Source of the DNA: Pseudomonadota bacterium
GTDB taxonomy: Bacteria > Pseudomonadota > Gammaproteobacteria > Steroidobacterales > Woeseiaceae
Assembly: GCA_027621915.1 (NCBI GenBank)
Contig: JAQCAD010000009.1
Span: forward strand, 30,017 to 94,016
Reading direction: 5' to 3'
Length of the DNA stretch: 64,000 nt
Made by a program: the position numbers and the translations under genes. Within the stretch, counting starts at the first letter, position 1; each line of letters opens with the position of its first letter. The notes beneath the pieces were generated by a model that saw only the letters and a list, made by a program, of their open reading frames with translations, did no database searches and was not told the origin of the DNA. Below are positions 18,441 to 25,724 of this stretch, one piece after another.

Positions 18441-19703
18441 TTATTCCTTGCAGCCAGAGGTGCTGCTCGCAAGACTCAGCGCCACGCATGCATTTACTGA
18501 CGTGAAAACAGAAATGTCAGCAGATTGGGATTCTCTGAGAATTTCGCGAACGGTATCGAATGATAATTCCGGGGATTCTGCGAGTAATAACGCGATGACA
18601 CCGCTGACTACGGCAGCTGACAGAGAGCTACCGGAACGAAAATCGTAGGCATTGTCAGGAACGGCAACCATTATCTGGCTGCCTGGCGCATAAATGTGCC
18701 TGCGATTCGCCGATTCCGGAAACGCCAAATTCGACGCCACCAAATGTTGCTCGCTGGCGACCACGCCAATGACCTGATCCATGTTGCCTGGAAAACCATT
18801 GCTTTCGTTTGAGTACGCTGTGCTCGCGGCGACAACGATGACACCGGCTTCCAACGTTTTCTCAATGAGTCTCGTAAGCAAACCGTCATCCGGACCCATC
18901 AGGCTGAGGTTTAGCACTTCCGGCGGATTATCCAACAGACTGTCAAGTGCCTTGGCCAGCGTGAAACTGTCGCAAACCGCGCTGATCGAACCGTCTTCCG
19001 ACCAGCACGATACCAATAATTCCATGCTCGCTCCCGGTGCAATCCCAACGATTCCCGCCCCGTTGTTCGTCTTTGCTCCGATCACGCTCGTGATCGCCGT
19101 CCCATGGTCCATGTCCGATCGACGGTCAGGGTCCGTGAACACCCTGATTCGGCGAAGCCGGCCTTGCAAGTCTTCATGTCCGGCATCTGCGTTGCCGTCA
19201 ATAATTGCAATCCGAACACCGGCACCCGTCGAAAAACGGTGCGCTGCGTTAATGCCCAATATTCCCAGCCCATGCTGCAAGTTCGCCAGCGTGTCGTTGT
19301 AGTCCATACCGGAGTCCGTGCTGGTCTCGAATTCGTTCAGCGGTTGCACGGATTCGACGCGGGCATCCGACCTTAACTGCTCGATTATGTCGTCACGATT
19401 GACACCGGAAGGTATTCGATACACGAAGCAATACACGGACAACGAACGAATGGGCCAGTGGTCAATTTCACGCAGTGAATACTTGCTGGCGATATCGTTG
19501 GCACTTCGCCGGGCACTCGCCGCAATCGAGTAGCGACCGCGATTGCGATACGGTGCGCCGATGCCGGCGCCGTTCGCCCTCGCACCGTCGTTTTCAAACG
19601 TGATGAGAATATCCTGGCTGCGCTCTGCGACTTCGTCGCTCGCGACCGCCACGGCAGACATTATCAGCCCAATGACTATTAATCCTGACAGTCGTCTTTT
19701 CAC
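18441..19703 (-). CDS. Secreted S8 (subtilisin-like) serine peptidase of the ECF operon
   Basis: 420 aa with signal peptide (MKRRLSGLIVIGLIMSAVAVA). The catalytic triad is D169 (AIIDGNADAGHED), H200 (MDHGTAI) and S360 (GSSLSAAVVSG, where the usual GTSMAxP is relaxed). Residues about 86-125 (VYCFVYRIPSG...VESVQPL) look like an I9-type prodomain. It is the third gene of an operon: its start overlaps the anti-sigma gene by 4 bp, so it is translationally coupled to it. Inference: it may process the anti-sigma factor or other envelope proteins, and the anti-sigma tail resembles its prodomain. Confidence 0.87.
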   Translation of the reverse strand: MKRRLSGLIVIGLIMSAVAVASDEVAERSQDILITFENDGARANGAGIGAPYRNRGRYSIAASARRSANDIASKYSLREIDHWPIRSLSVYCFVYRIPSGVNRDDIIEQLRSDARVESVQPLNEFETSTDSGMDYNDTLANLQHGLGILGINAAHRFSTGAGVRIAIIDGNADAGHEDLQGRLRRIRVFTDPDRRSDMDHGTAITSVIGAKTNNGAGIVGIAPGASMELLVSCWSEDGSISAVCDSFTLAKALDSLLDNPPEVLNLSLMGPDDGLLTRLIEKTLEAGVIVVAASTAYSNESNGFPGNMDQVIGVVASEQHLVASNLAFPESANRRHIYAPGSQIMVAVPDNAYDFRSGSSLSAAVVSGVIALLLAESPELSFDTVREILRESQSADISVFTSVNACVALSLASSTSGCKE

Positions 19704-20356
19704 ATCGATGGCTTCAGTGGCAATTGCATCGCTACGACCTCAATCGACTGCACTGACGTTAACGACTGCACGTCGCGGGTGTACTGCTCGAGTTCCTCGA
19801 GCGTACTCACACGAAGTTTGACCGTGACCTGGTAGAGTCCCTCGGCATCGCCTGGTGTGATGCTCCTCGCATCAATCTCTCGCCAGACCTTGTCACGATC
19901 AGCCGCCTCCGTCCCGGCTGCAAAATGAACATTTAAAACGTAGTCCATGGCCGCCACCGGTACGGCTGAGGTTGCTGTCTGGAAGCGGGTGGGTACCGGC
20001 TGGGTCCGGGCCTGGTAAATCAAGGTCAGGGCTGTCACAACCAGCGTCGCCGTCAGCGATGCGACAAGCGTGATACGAAATCGAGGGATACGGCGGGTGC
20101 TTGGAAACACTTTGGCGCCGTCAATTGAATCAAGCAACCGTGTGAGATTCGCGTTCGGTAAGATCGGCGTCGGTGAACTTCTTGTTACGGCTGACCGCAG
20201 GGACGAATACAGCGCAACGTCCTTCTCGCACTCGCTGCATTCGTCGATGTGGTTCTGGACAATTTCCCGTTCCATGTCGTCCAGGGTGTTATTTACGAAC
20301 CAGGGCAGCAGAAGGCTGACCTGTTCGTGTTGGGTGCTGGTTGTTTCTTCAATCAT
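19700..20356 (-). CDS. Transmembrane anti-sigma factor with zinc-finger domain
   Basis: 218 aa from ATG 20356, preceded by GAGAAG; a GTG 18 nt upstream is the alternative. The N-terminus has the ZAS motif H36-x3-C40-x2-C43 (HIDECSEC), one transmembrane helix spans about 94-114, and about 100 periplasmic residues follow. Such proteins hold an ECF sigma factor at the membrane until a signal releases it. The gene overlaps the sigma gene by 8 bp and the subtilase gene by 4 bp. The periplasmic part ends 'LYQVTVKLRVSTLEELEQYT...VQSIEVV', which resembles a subtilase prodomain and might sense or bind the protease. Confidence 0.9.
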   Translation of the reverse strand: MIEETTSTQHEQVSLLLPWFVNNTLDDMEREIVQNHIDECSECEKDVALYSSLRSAVTRSSPTPILPNANLTRLLDSIDGAKVFPSTRRIPRFRITLVASLTATLVVTALTLIYQARTQPVPTRFQTATSAVPVAAMDYVLNVHFAAGTEAADRDKVWREIDARSITPGDAEGLYQVTVKLRVSTLEELEQYTRDVQSLTSVQSIEVVAMQLPLKPSM

Positions 20357-20933
20357 CGAACTTCTCGATTTCACTGCTGGTTGGTTCCACAGACGGTTCC
20401 AGCAAAGTCTTTAACTTTTTACGCGCGTGAAACATTCGGGTTTTAACGGTGTTCACTGAACAGTCGCAGACCGCAGCGACTTCCTGATATGAAAGGCCAA
20501 GAAAGAATACAAGCTCGACCGTTATCTGCTGCGCCGCTGGTAACGCCTTGAGTCCGTGTCGAATCCAGTTCTCCAGTTCCAGGGATGCACCATCGTCGGA
20601 TGGCAGTTGATCGAGATCCAGGGACGTTACAATCCTGATTTGCTTCTGGGTAACCCGTCGCATTGTCTGTCTGTATGCGATGCCGAAGATCCAGGTGGAT
20701 ACTTTGGACTCGCCGCGAAACGTATTCGCCTTTTGCCAAACCAGCAGCATGATGTCATTCACCATCTCGTCGGCAATTGTGTACGAATGTGTCAGTCGAA
20801 AAACGAATTTGAACAAGCGGGCGTGGTAGGTGTGAAATAGTTCTGTTAATGCATCCCGATCTTTGTCGGCAACTCGCCGGAGGAGCGACAGCTCCTGCTC
20901 ATTCGAGACGTCAATTTTCGGCTTTGTCTGCAT
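20349..20933 (-). CDS. ECF-family RNA polymerase sigma factor
   Basis: 194 aa from ATG 20933; a TTG at 20945 with GAGGG just upstream is an equally possible start. Region 2 is 'LFHTYHARLFKFVFRLTHSY' through 'STWIFGIAYRQTMRR', and region 4 contains the helix-turn-helix 'LGLSYQEVAAVCDCSVNTVKTRMFHARKKL'. Regions 1 and 3 are absent, as usual for ECF factors. It heads the sigma/anti-sigma/subtilase operon and is divergent from a haem-lipoprotein gene. TTGAACCTTT occurs in both orientations in the divergent space, suggesting autoregulation and control of the neighbour. Confidence 0.93.
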   Translation of the reverse strand: MQTKPKIDVSNEQELSLLRRVADKDRDALTELFHTYHARLFKFVFRLTHSYTIADEMVNDIMLLVWQKANTFRGESKVSTWIFGIAYRQTMRRVTQKQIRIVTSLDLDQLPSDDGASLELENWIRHGLKALPAAQQITVELVFFLGLSYQEVAAVCDCSVNTVKTRMFHARKKLKTLLEPSVEPTSSEIEKFDD

Positions 20934-21006
20934 TTTAGGCTTCAATGTCCCTCGGCCCTCACAGGTTTGACGAGCGCCCGGTGCGTAAGTGCCATTAAAT
21001 CAGCGA

Positions 21007-21016
21007 AAAGGTTCAA
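21007..21016 (-). promoter_or_regulatory. TTGAACCTTT element facing the ECF sigma gene
   Basis: On the minus strand, TTGAACCTTT runs from 21016 to 21007, about 75 nt from ATG 20933. It is identical to the element at 21083 on the plus strand. GAAC is the usual core of ECF -35 boxes, but no matching CGTA -10 lies 15-16 nt further on, so this half is weaker. Confidence 0.35.
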
Positions 21017-21082
21017 TACGCTCCACAAAATCTCTCAAGTTTGTTTTGTATCTCGAATTTCGTGACTGAATCAACGGGCGAT

Positions 21083-21107
21083 TGAACCTTTCCCGGCTCA
21101 CGACGTA
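21083..21107 (+). promoter_or_regulatory. Candidate ECF-type promoter for the haem lipoprotein operon
   Basis: TTGAACC at 21083-21089 followed 14-15 nt later by CGTA at 21104-21107 matches the GAAC(N15-16)CGT plan common to ECF sigma promoters. The ATG at 21150 follows 42 nt downstream with the ribosome site GAGGTAGG between. The factor encoded next door is the obvious candidate user. Confidence 0.45.
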
Positions 21108-21149
21108 CCCACCTCAAAACCAGACAATAATCCGAGGTAGGTTCCGAAC

Positions 21150-22031
21150 ATGAAGAATACGTTGATATTGAAGATTCGTACCGGACTCCTGTTGTTGATA
21201 TTTTCGGGCGTGCTTGGCGCATGCGGTGGTGGTGGCGGTGGCGCTCCGCTGCCTCCGGCACCGCCACCACCACCGCCGCCTATCACGGCTGTTTTTTCGT
21301 CAATTCAGAGCAATGTTTTCACCCCCACGTGTGCGGTATCCGGCTGTCACACGGGAGCAGGCGCGCCACAGGGGCTGCGACTGGACGCAGCGAACAGTTA
21401 TGCACTTCTGGTCGGTGTGGCGAGCATGGAGGTGCCGACGATTATGCGGGTGGCGCCCGGCGACCCCGCCAACAGCTATTTGGTTCAAAAGCTGGAGGGT
21501 ACGGCGTCAAGCGGAGTCCGCATGCCGCTGGGCGGAGGCGCGTTGCCGGCCGCAACAATTAATGCGATCAGGCAGTGGATCACGGATGGCGCTACAGACG
21601 ATCGTGTGGCGAGCACGAATCCGAAACGGGTCAGCTCACTATCACCATTGCCCGGCAGCATATTGGAAGCTGCGCCGTCGGCAATTACTGCCATATTCGA
21701 TCGTGATCCCGATCCCTCCACAGTCAACCTGAATACGTTCATCCTGGAGAGCAGTGGTGGTGATGGAACCTTTGGAGACGGAAACGAGGTATCGATCGCG
21801 GCAGCATCAATATCAGTTCCCGCGGCCAATCCAGCCACCGCAGTTTTCGATCTGACCGGAGTCAGACTGGCCGACGACGTCTACCAGGTCAGGCTTCTCG
21901 GCGAAGGCGCATCGATGATGCTCGATATGAGTGCCAACGCCCTGGACGGTGAATTCTCCGGCGCGTTTCCGTCCGGCGACGGCTCACAGGGCGGCGTCTT
22001 CACGGCAGAATTCGAAATCGCCAGCCACTGA
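21150..22031 (+). CDS. Haem-binding lipoprotein (CX4CH cytochrome-like domain plus Ig-like domain)
   Basis: 293 aa. Lipoprotein signal (lipobox VLGAC, C25), then a six-Gly and ten-residue Pro-rich spacer. A planctomycete-cytochrome-like domain follows with the unusual haem site C61-AVSG-C66-H67 and the family features 'GLRLDAANSYALLVG', 'VAPGDPANSYLVQKL', 'GVRMPLGGGAL' and 'IRQWITDGA'. The C-terminal half (about 165-293) looks like a bacterial Ig-like domain ('SPLPGSILEAAPSAITAIFDRDPDPSTV'). It is probably anchored in the outer membrane. It is followed after 20 nt by a beta-barrel gene with its own CxxCH. Confidence 0.82.
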   Translation: MKNTLILKIRTGLLLLIFSGVLGACGGGGGGAPLPPAPPPPPPPITAVFSSIQSNVFTPTCAVSGCHTGAGAPQGLRLDAANSYALLVGVASMEVPTIMRVAPGDPANSYLVQKLEGTASSGVRMPLGGGALPAATINAIRQWITDGATDDRVASTNPKRVSSLSPLPGSILEAAPSAITAIFDRDPDPSTVNLNTFILESSGGDGTFGDGNEVSIAAASISVPAANPATAVFDLTGVRLADDVYQVRLLGEGASMMLDMSANALDGEFSGAFPSGDGSQGGVFTAEFEIASH

Positions 22032-22051
22032 TTAGATAAGGAAATCTGCCT

Positions 22052-23152
22052 ATGTTCTCTTTCGTGACGTCGCTTGTTCGCCGTGCGCCATTTTTTTTGG
22101 CCATTGCTCTTCTCTTTAGCGGAGTGGCATTTGGCGAGCCGTACCTGGCTATTTACAAAGGTATGCAATGTTCGTCCTGTCACAGTCAGCAGGCGGGCGG
22201 GGGCAAACGCAATGTCTACGGAAATGCTTTCGCGCAGACGGAATTGCCCGCACAACGCATTGGCGAAGGCGACCTGTGGACGGGAGAGATTACCAAGTCG
22301 TTGTCTATTGGCGCCGATCTGCGTGCCAGTTATCAAAACGTGGATGCGCCGAATAGTCCGGAAACCTCTGAATTCAGCGTTAACCGCGGGACGGTATATC
22401 TTGAAGCGAGCCTGGTTCAGAATCGCCTGTACCTGTACGTTGATCAACAACTTGCGCCGGGTGCCAGCGTCAATCGTGAGGCCTATCTGAAACTGCTAAG
22501 CGCTAGCGGCAAAGTCCAGTTTCTCGCGGGGCAGTTCTTTCTTCCCTACGGTTTGCGATTACAGGACGACACTGCTTTCGTGCGCCAGGCAACAGGGATT
22601 AACTTTACCAATCCGGATCGCGGCCTGCAGGTTGCGTACCAGACCGATCAATGGTCTTCGCAAGTGTCCGTCACCAACGGAAGCGGCGGTGGGGTCGAAA
22701 CGGATACCGGCAAACAGATCAGCTTTGTAACGAGTTACATTCGACCGCTCTGGCGCGTCGGTGCAAGTCTCAACTACAACGACGATGACCTCGGTGACAG
22801 GCAAATGCAGAACATATTCTTCGGCCTGAAAACAGGGCGACTCGTCTGGCTGGCGGAGATAGATCTGATTACCGACGATTTGCCCGGCGGATTCGAGCAG
22901 GACGCAACGGCCGGGCTAATTGAGGCCAACTGGCCGGCTCGACAAGGCCACAACCTGAAGGTCAGTTTCGACTTTTTCGATCCGAATGAAGACCTGGGCG
23001 CGGATCGCCAGACGCGATACAGCCTGGTTTGGGAGTACATGCCGATGCAATTCCTGCAGGGCAGGTTCGGCGCACGAATTTACGACGGCGTTGTGCAGAT
23101 TGATTTTCAGAACCGAGACGAATTTTTCGCCGAGATTCACGGTTTCTTCTGA
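22052..23152 (+). CDS. Beta-barrel outer-membrane protein with N-terminal CxxCH
   Basis: 366 aa with signal peptide (RRAPFFLAIALLFSGVAFG). Just after cleavage there is one c-type haem site, C40-S-S-C43-H44. From about residue 75 the sequence is a run of amphipathic beta strands ending 'DEFFAEIHGFF' with a C-terminal Phe, as in outer-membrane barrels; 'GQFFLPYGLRLQDD' is porin-like. A barrel carrying its own haem next to a haem lipoprotein suggests electron transfer at the outer membrane, but the number of haems is small and the role is inference. Confidence 0.78.
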   Translation: MFSFVTSLVRRAPFFLAIALLFSGVAFGEPYLAIYKGMQCSSCHSQQAGGGKRNVYGNAFAQTELPAQRIGEGDLWTGEITKSLSIGADLRASYQNVDAPNSPETSEFSVNRGTVYLEASLVQNRLYLYVDQQLAPGASVNREAYLKLLSASGKVQFLAGQFFLPYGLRLQDDTAFVRQATGINFTNPDRGLQVAYQTDQWSSQVSVTNGSGGGVETDTGKQISFVTSYIRPLWRVGASLNYNDDDLGDRQMQNIFFGLKTGRLVWLAEIDLITDDLPGGFEQDATAGLIEANWPARQGHNLKVSFDFFDPNEDLGADRQTRYSLVWEYMPMQFLQGRFGARIYDGVVQIDFQNRDEFFAEIHGFF

Positions 23153-23226
23153 TTTGAAAGAAACGCTTCCAAGCCGCCTCAGAATGCGGGCCGCCCGATC
23201 CGATCCCGGGTAACGCTCCGTTCGAC

Positions 23227-24681
23227 TTACCGCGAAGTGACGAAGTCGGAGCCAATTGCCTTGAGCACTTCGCGTGCGAGGTCGAAATTGTCGAAACCCT
23301 GCGCGCCGTAGTCCAGGCCGCGGCGAACAATCACGAGATCATGCGTCGGAACAATGACGACATATTGTCCGCGATTGCCGTTCGTCGAGTACGCGCTTTT
23401 CGGAACGTCATCCCGGTCATCCGGCACGAGCCAGAACTGTCCGCCATAAAAATTTCCGCGATCTGCCGTCGCGGGCGCCGGCGTGCTGACGAATCTGACC
23501 CAGTCTTCCGAAATGATTCGTTCGCCGTTCCAGATGCCTTTTTGTACATAGAGAAGGCCAAAACGAGCGAGATCGCGGGCGTTGGTATAAACCTGGCTGC
23601 TCAAAATGAAATCATGAAAGCGATCGGTGCTGACCAGTGTGTTTCTCATGCCGATCCTGTCGAGCAGGGCACGTCGCGGGTACTCCTGGTAGTCCTCGCC
23701 CAATACATTCTTCATTGCAAGCACAGCGAGCAATGTGTCGTAGTTTTCGTAATCCCAGTATGTGCCGGGTTTGCGAACCAGCGCCCGGCGACGAGCGCCG
23801 TTGACTGAACTCGCACCAGCCCAGTAGGACATTCCCGATCCGGTAACGTACTCCATACCCTGGTTGTCCAGTGGATAGAGGCCGGTGGACATGTTGAGCG
23901 CGTTCCGCAGTGTAATTTCGTTACGCGGATCAGACTCCGGCGAGCGAATTTCCGGCAGCCACTCGAAGCCCAGCGGTGCATCGAGATCCATCCGGCCATC
24001 GTCAACGAGTGTTCCAATCAAGGTCGCAGCAATGCTCTTGGCGGTGGACCAGGTACGCGTGCGCGTCGTCATGTCGATGCCGGGCGCGTAACGCTCGAGA
24101 ATGATGTCGCCTTTGTAAACCACCAGCAGGCTCAGCGTGTCCTGTTCAGGCGTGTCGCGCTCGAATGCCCAGTCTGATGCCGCCTGTAACGCATTTGCAT
24201 CGACGTTGCCTGGCAGTGGCTTGTCCTCGATCAGGTCTCCGTCGGGCCAGGGAATGGTTGCTGCATCACCGCGATAGGGCAGCTCCAGTTTTGGCAGGGA
24301 ATCGATGTCGTCGAATGTCTGATCCGGCGCCATGACCACGCATCCAATGCCTTCGCGAAATGCCGCACGAATGATCGTGCCGGATTCGGCACCGCCAATA
24401 GCCACAGCCTTAAGATCACGGTTGATCTCATATTCGCCGCCGTCCACCGTCCCAACCGGACCTTCAAACCTGGGCGTGGTCAGGTAAGCCAGTTCCTGTT
24501 CGAACACCTGCTCGAGCGTGCGATTCGACGTGAACAATCCGTTGCACATCAACACTGCCTGTACGCCGTTGCGAATCATCTGCCGGTTCGCCGAGAAGTA
24601 ATCGAATTTCTCCTCTTGCTGGGCTTGGGCAGTGCCCGTTAGCATCGAGATCAACGCGATCAGAATGATTGGCTGTTTCAT
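23227..24681 (-). CDS. Secreted serine hydrolase (class C beta-lactamase-like)
   Basis: 484 aa from ATG 24681, which starts a signal peptide (MKQPIILIALISMLTGTAQAQ); the 25 codons further upstream are unlikely. The penicillin-binding fold motifs are S212-T-A-K215 (WSTAKSIAATLIG) and a Y-x-N in 'YENYDTLLAV'; the KTG box is not conserved. An N-terminal domain of about 160 residues precedes the hydrolase domain. Most relatives are esterases or D-amino-acid peptidases and not resistance enzymes. It is divergent from the VOC gene. Confidence 0.85.
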   Translation of the reverse strand: MKQPIILIALISMLTGTAQAQQEEKFDYFSANRQMIRNGVQAVLMCNGLFTSNRTLEQVFEQELAYLTTPRFEGPVGTVDGGEYEINRDLKAVAIGGAESGTIIRAAFREGIGCVVMAPDQTFDDIDSLPKLELPYRGDAATIPWPDGDLIEDKPLPGNVDANALQAASDWAFERDTPEQDTLSLLVVYKGDIILERYAPGIDMTTRTRTWSTAKSIAATLIGTLVDDGRMDLDAPLGFEWLPEIRSPESDPRNEITLRNALNMSTGLYPLDNQGMEYVTGSGMSYWAGASSVNGARRRALVRKPGTYWDYENYDTLLAVLAMKNVLGEDYQEYPRRALLDRIGMRNTLVSTDRFHDFILSSQVYTNARDLARFGLLYVQKGIWNGERIISEDWVRFVSTPAPATADRGNFYGGQFWLVPDDRDDVPKSAYSTNGNRGQYVVIVPTHDLVIVRRGLDYGAQGFDNFDLAREVLKAIGSDFVTSR

Positions 24682-24773
24682 ACGAGGAGCACCTGGGCGA
24701 GTGGGTGGGATCGCGAGCCAATATAATCGATGCACCGGTAACAGGCAATTCCGCAAACTGAAAGGGTCAGAAT

Positions 24774-25724
24774 ATGGATCATAAAAGAGTCATAAGTATC
24801 GTATTTATAAGTGTTTTTTCTTTACTTTCCCTGCGTTCCGAGGCGGCAGACCCAATGACCGACTTCGGCACAACCGCGAGCAATGTGTTCTTTTATTACG
24901 AAGATGTCGAAGTCGCGACGACATTTTACCGGGAGGTGATGGGTTTTCACCTGGCCGCCGACTATGGCTACGCGAAGGTCATGCAGGTGGCACCAAAGTC
25001 GTTTATTACGCTGGTCGACCAGGCGAAAGGCATGCACTCGGCGGATGACCCCAAAACAACAGCAATCGCGATCGTCACCGATCAACTGGACGAATGGTGG
25101 AACTACATCCGAACCCAGGACGTTGAAATGAGGACGAAGGAGTACAAGACCGAACCAGGCAGGGCGCATCATGGTTTTGTCGCCGTCGATCCGGAGGGCT
25201 ATCTGCTCGAATTCGAGCGCTTCAATCCACATGAGGAAAACGTCAGCTTTATGCCAGTGCTTGACGCAACGCCGACGCTCTATGCCGATCCGGATTCAAA
25301 CGTGCCGGACGGGCTTGGCTTCAAGGCAACCGTGGTCTGGTTCTATTACAAGGACATGGAAGGTATTCAGCGGTTTTACGAGGAGACGCTGGGTTTTGAT
25401 CTGATCGTCGACCAGGGCTGGGCGAAAATTTATCCAATCGGGCCGACAGGATATCTCGGACTGGTGGACGAAAAACTTGGCATGCACAAGTTCACCGAGA
25501 AGAAGGCTGTCACGTTGTCACTGATCACTGATGACATCGACGGCTGGTATGACTATGCGAAAAACAATAGCGCAATCAAAATGCGTTCAGAAGAAATTTC
25601 GGACACGGATCGCTATCGTGCCTTCGTCGCTTACGATCCTGAGGGTTACTACCTGGAATGGGATGTGTTTAAGCGAACAGACGAAAATGAAGCGCTGGTG
25701 AAGGCGATTGAGTCAGAAGACTAG
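24774..25724 (+). CDS. Exported protein with two VOC (glyoxalase/dioxygenase-fold) domains
   Basis: 316 aa. A signal peptide (RVISIVFISVFSLLSLRSEA) precedes two related domains: 'NVFFYYEDVEVATTFYREVMGFHL...DPEGYLLEFERF' and 'VVWFYYKDMEGIQRFYEETLGFDL...DPEGYYLEWDVF'. Each has the bab-bbb pattern and the C-terminal Glu typical of VOC metal sites. Export is unusual for this mostly cytoplasmic superfamily. No substrate can be inferred. The last 4 bp overlap the convergent TolB/TPR gene. Confidence 0.85.
   Translation: MDHKRVISIVFISVFSLLSLRSEAADPMTDFGTTASNVFFYYEDVEVATTFYREVMGFHLAADYGYAKVMQVAPKSFITLVDQAKGMHSADDPKTTAIAIVTDQLDEWWNYIRTQDVEMRTKEYKTEPGRAHHGFVAVDPEGYLLEFERFNPHEENVSFMPVLDATPTLYADPDSNVPDGLGFKATVVWFYYKDMEGIQRFYEETLGFDLIVDQGWAKIYPIGPTGYLGLVDEKLGMHKFTEKKAVTLSLITDDIDGWYDYAKNNSAIKMRSEEISDTDRYRAFVAYDPEGYYLEWDVFKRTDENEALVKAIESED

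Noticed and set aside
18520..20933. Prophage or genomic island around tRNA-Gly
   Set aside because: No integrase, no repeat of the tRNA 3' end seen downstream, and gene content is ordinary chromosomal.
23227..24681. Serine hydrolase as an antibiotic-resistance beta-lactamase
   Set aside because: The SxxK fold is shared by many esterases and peptidases; the KTG box is missing and there is an extra N-terminal domain.
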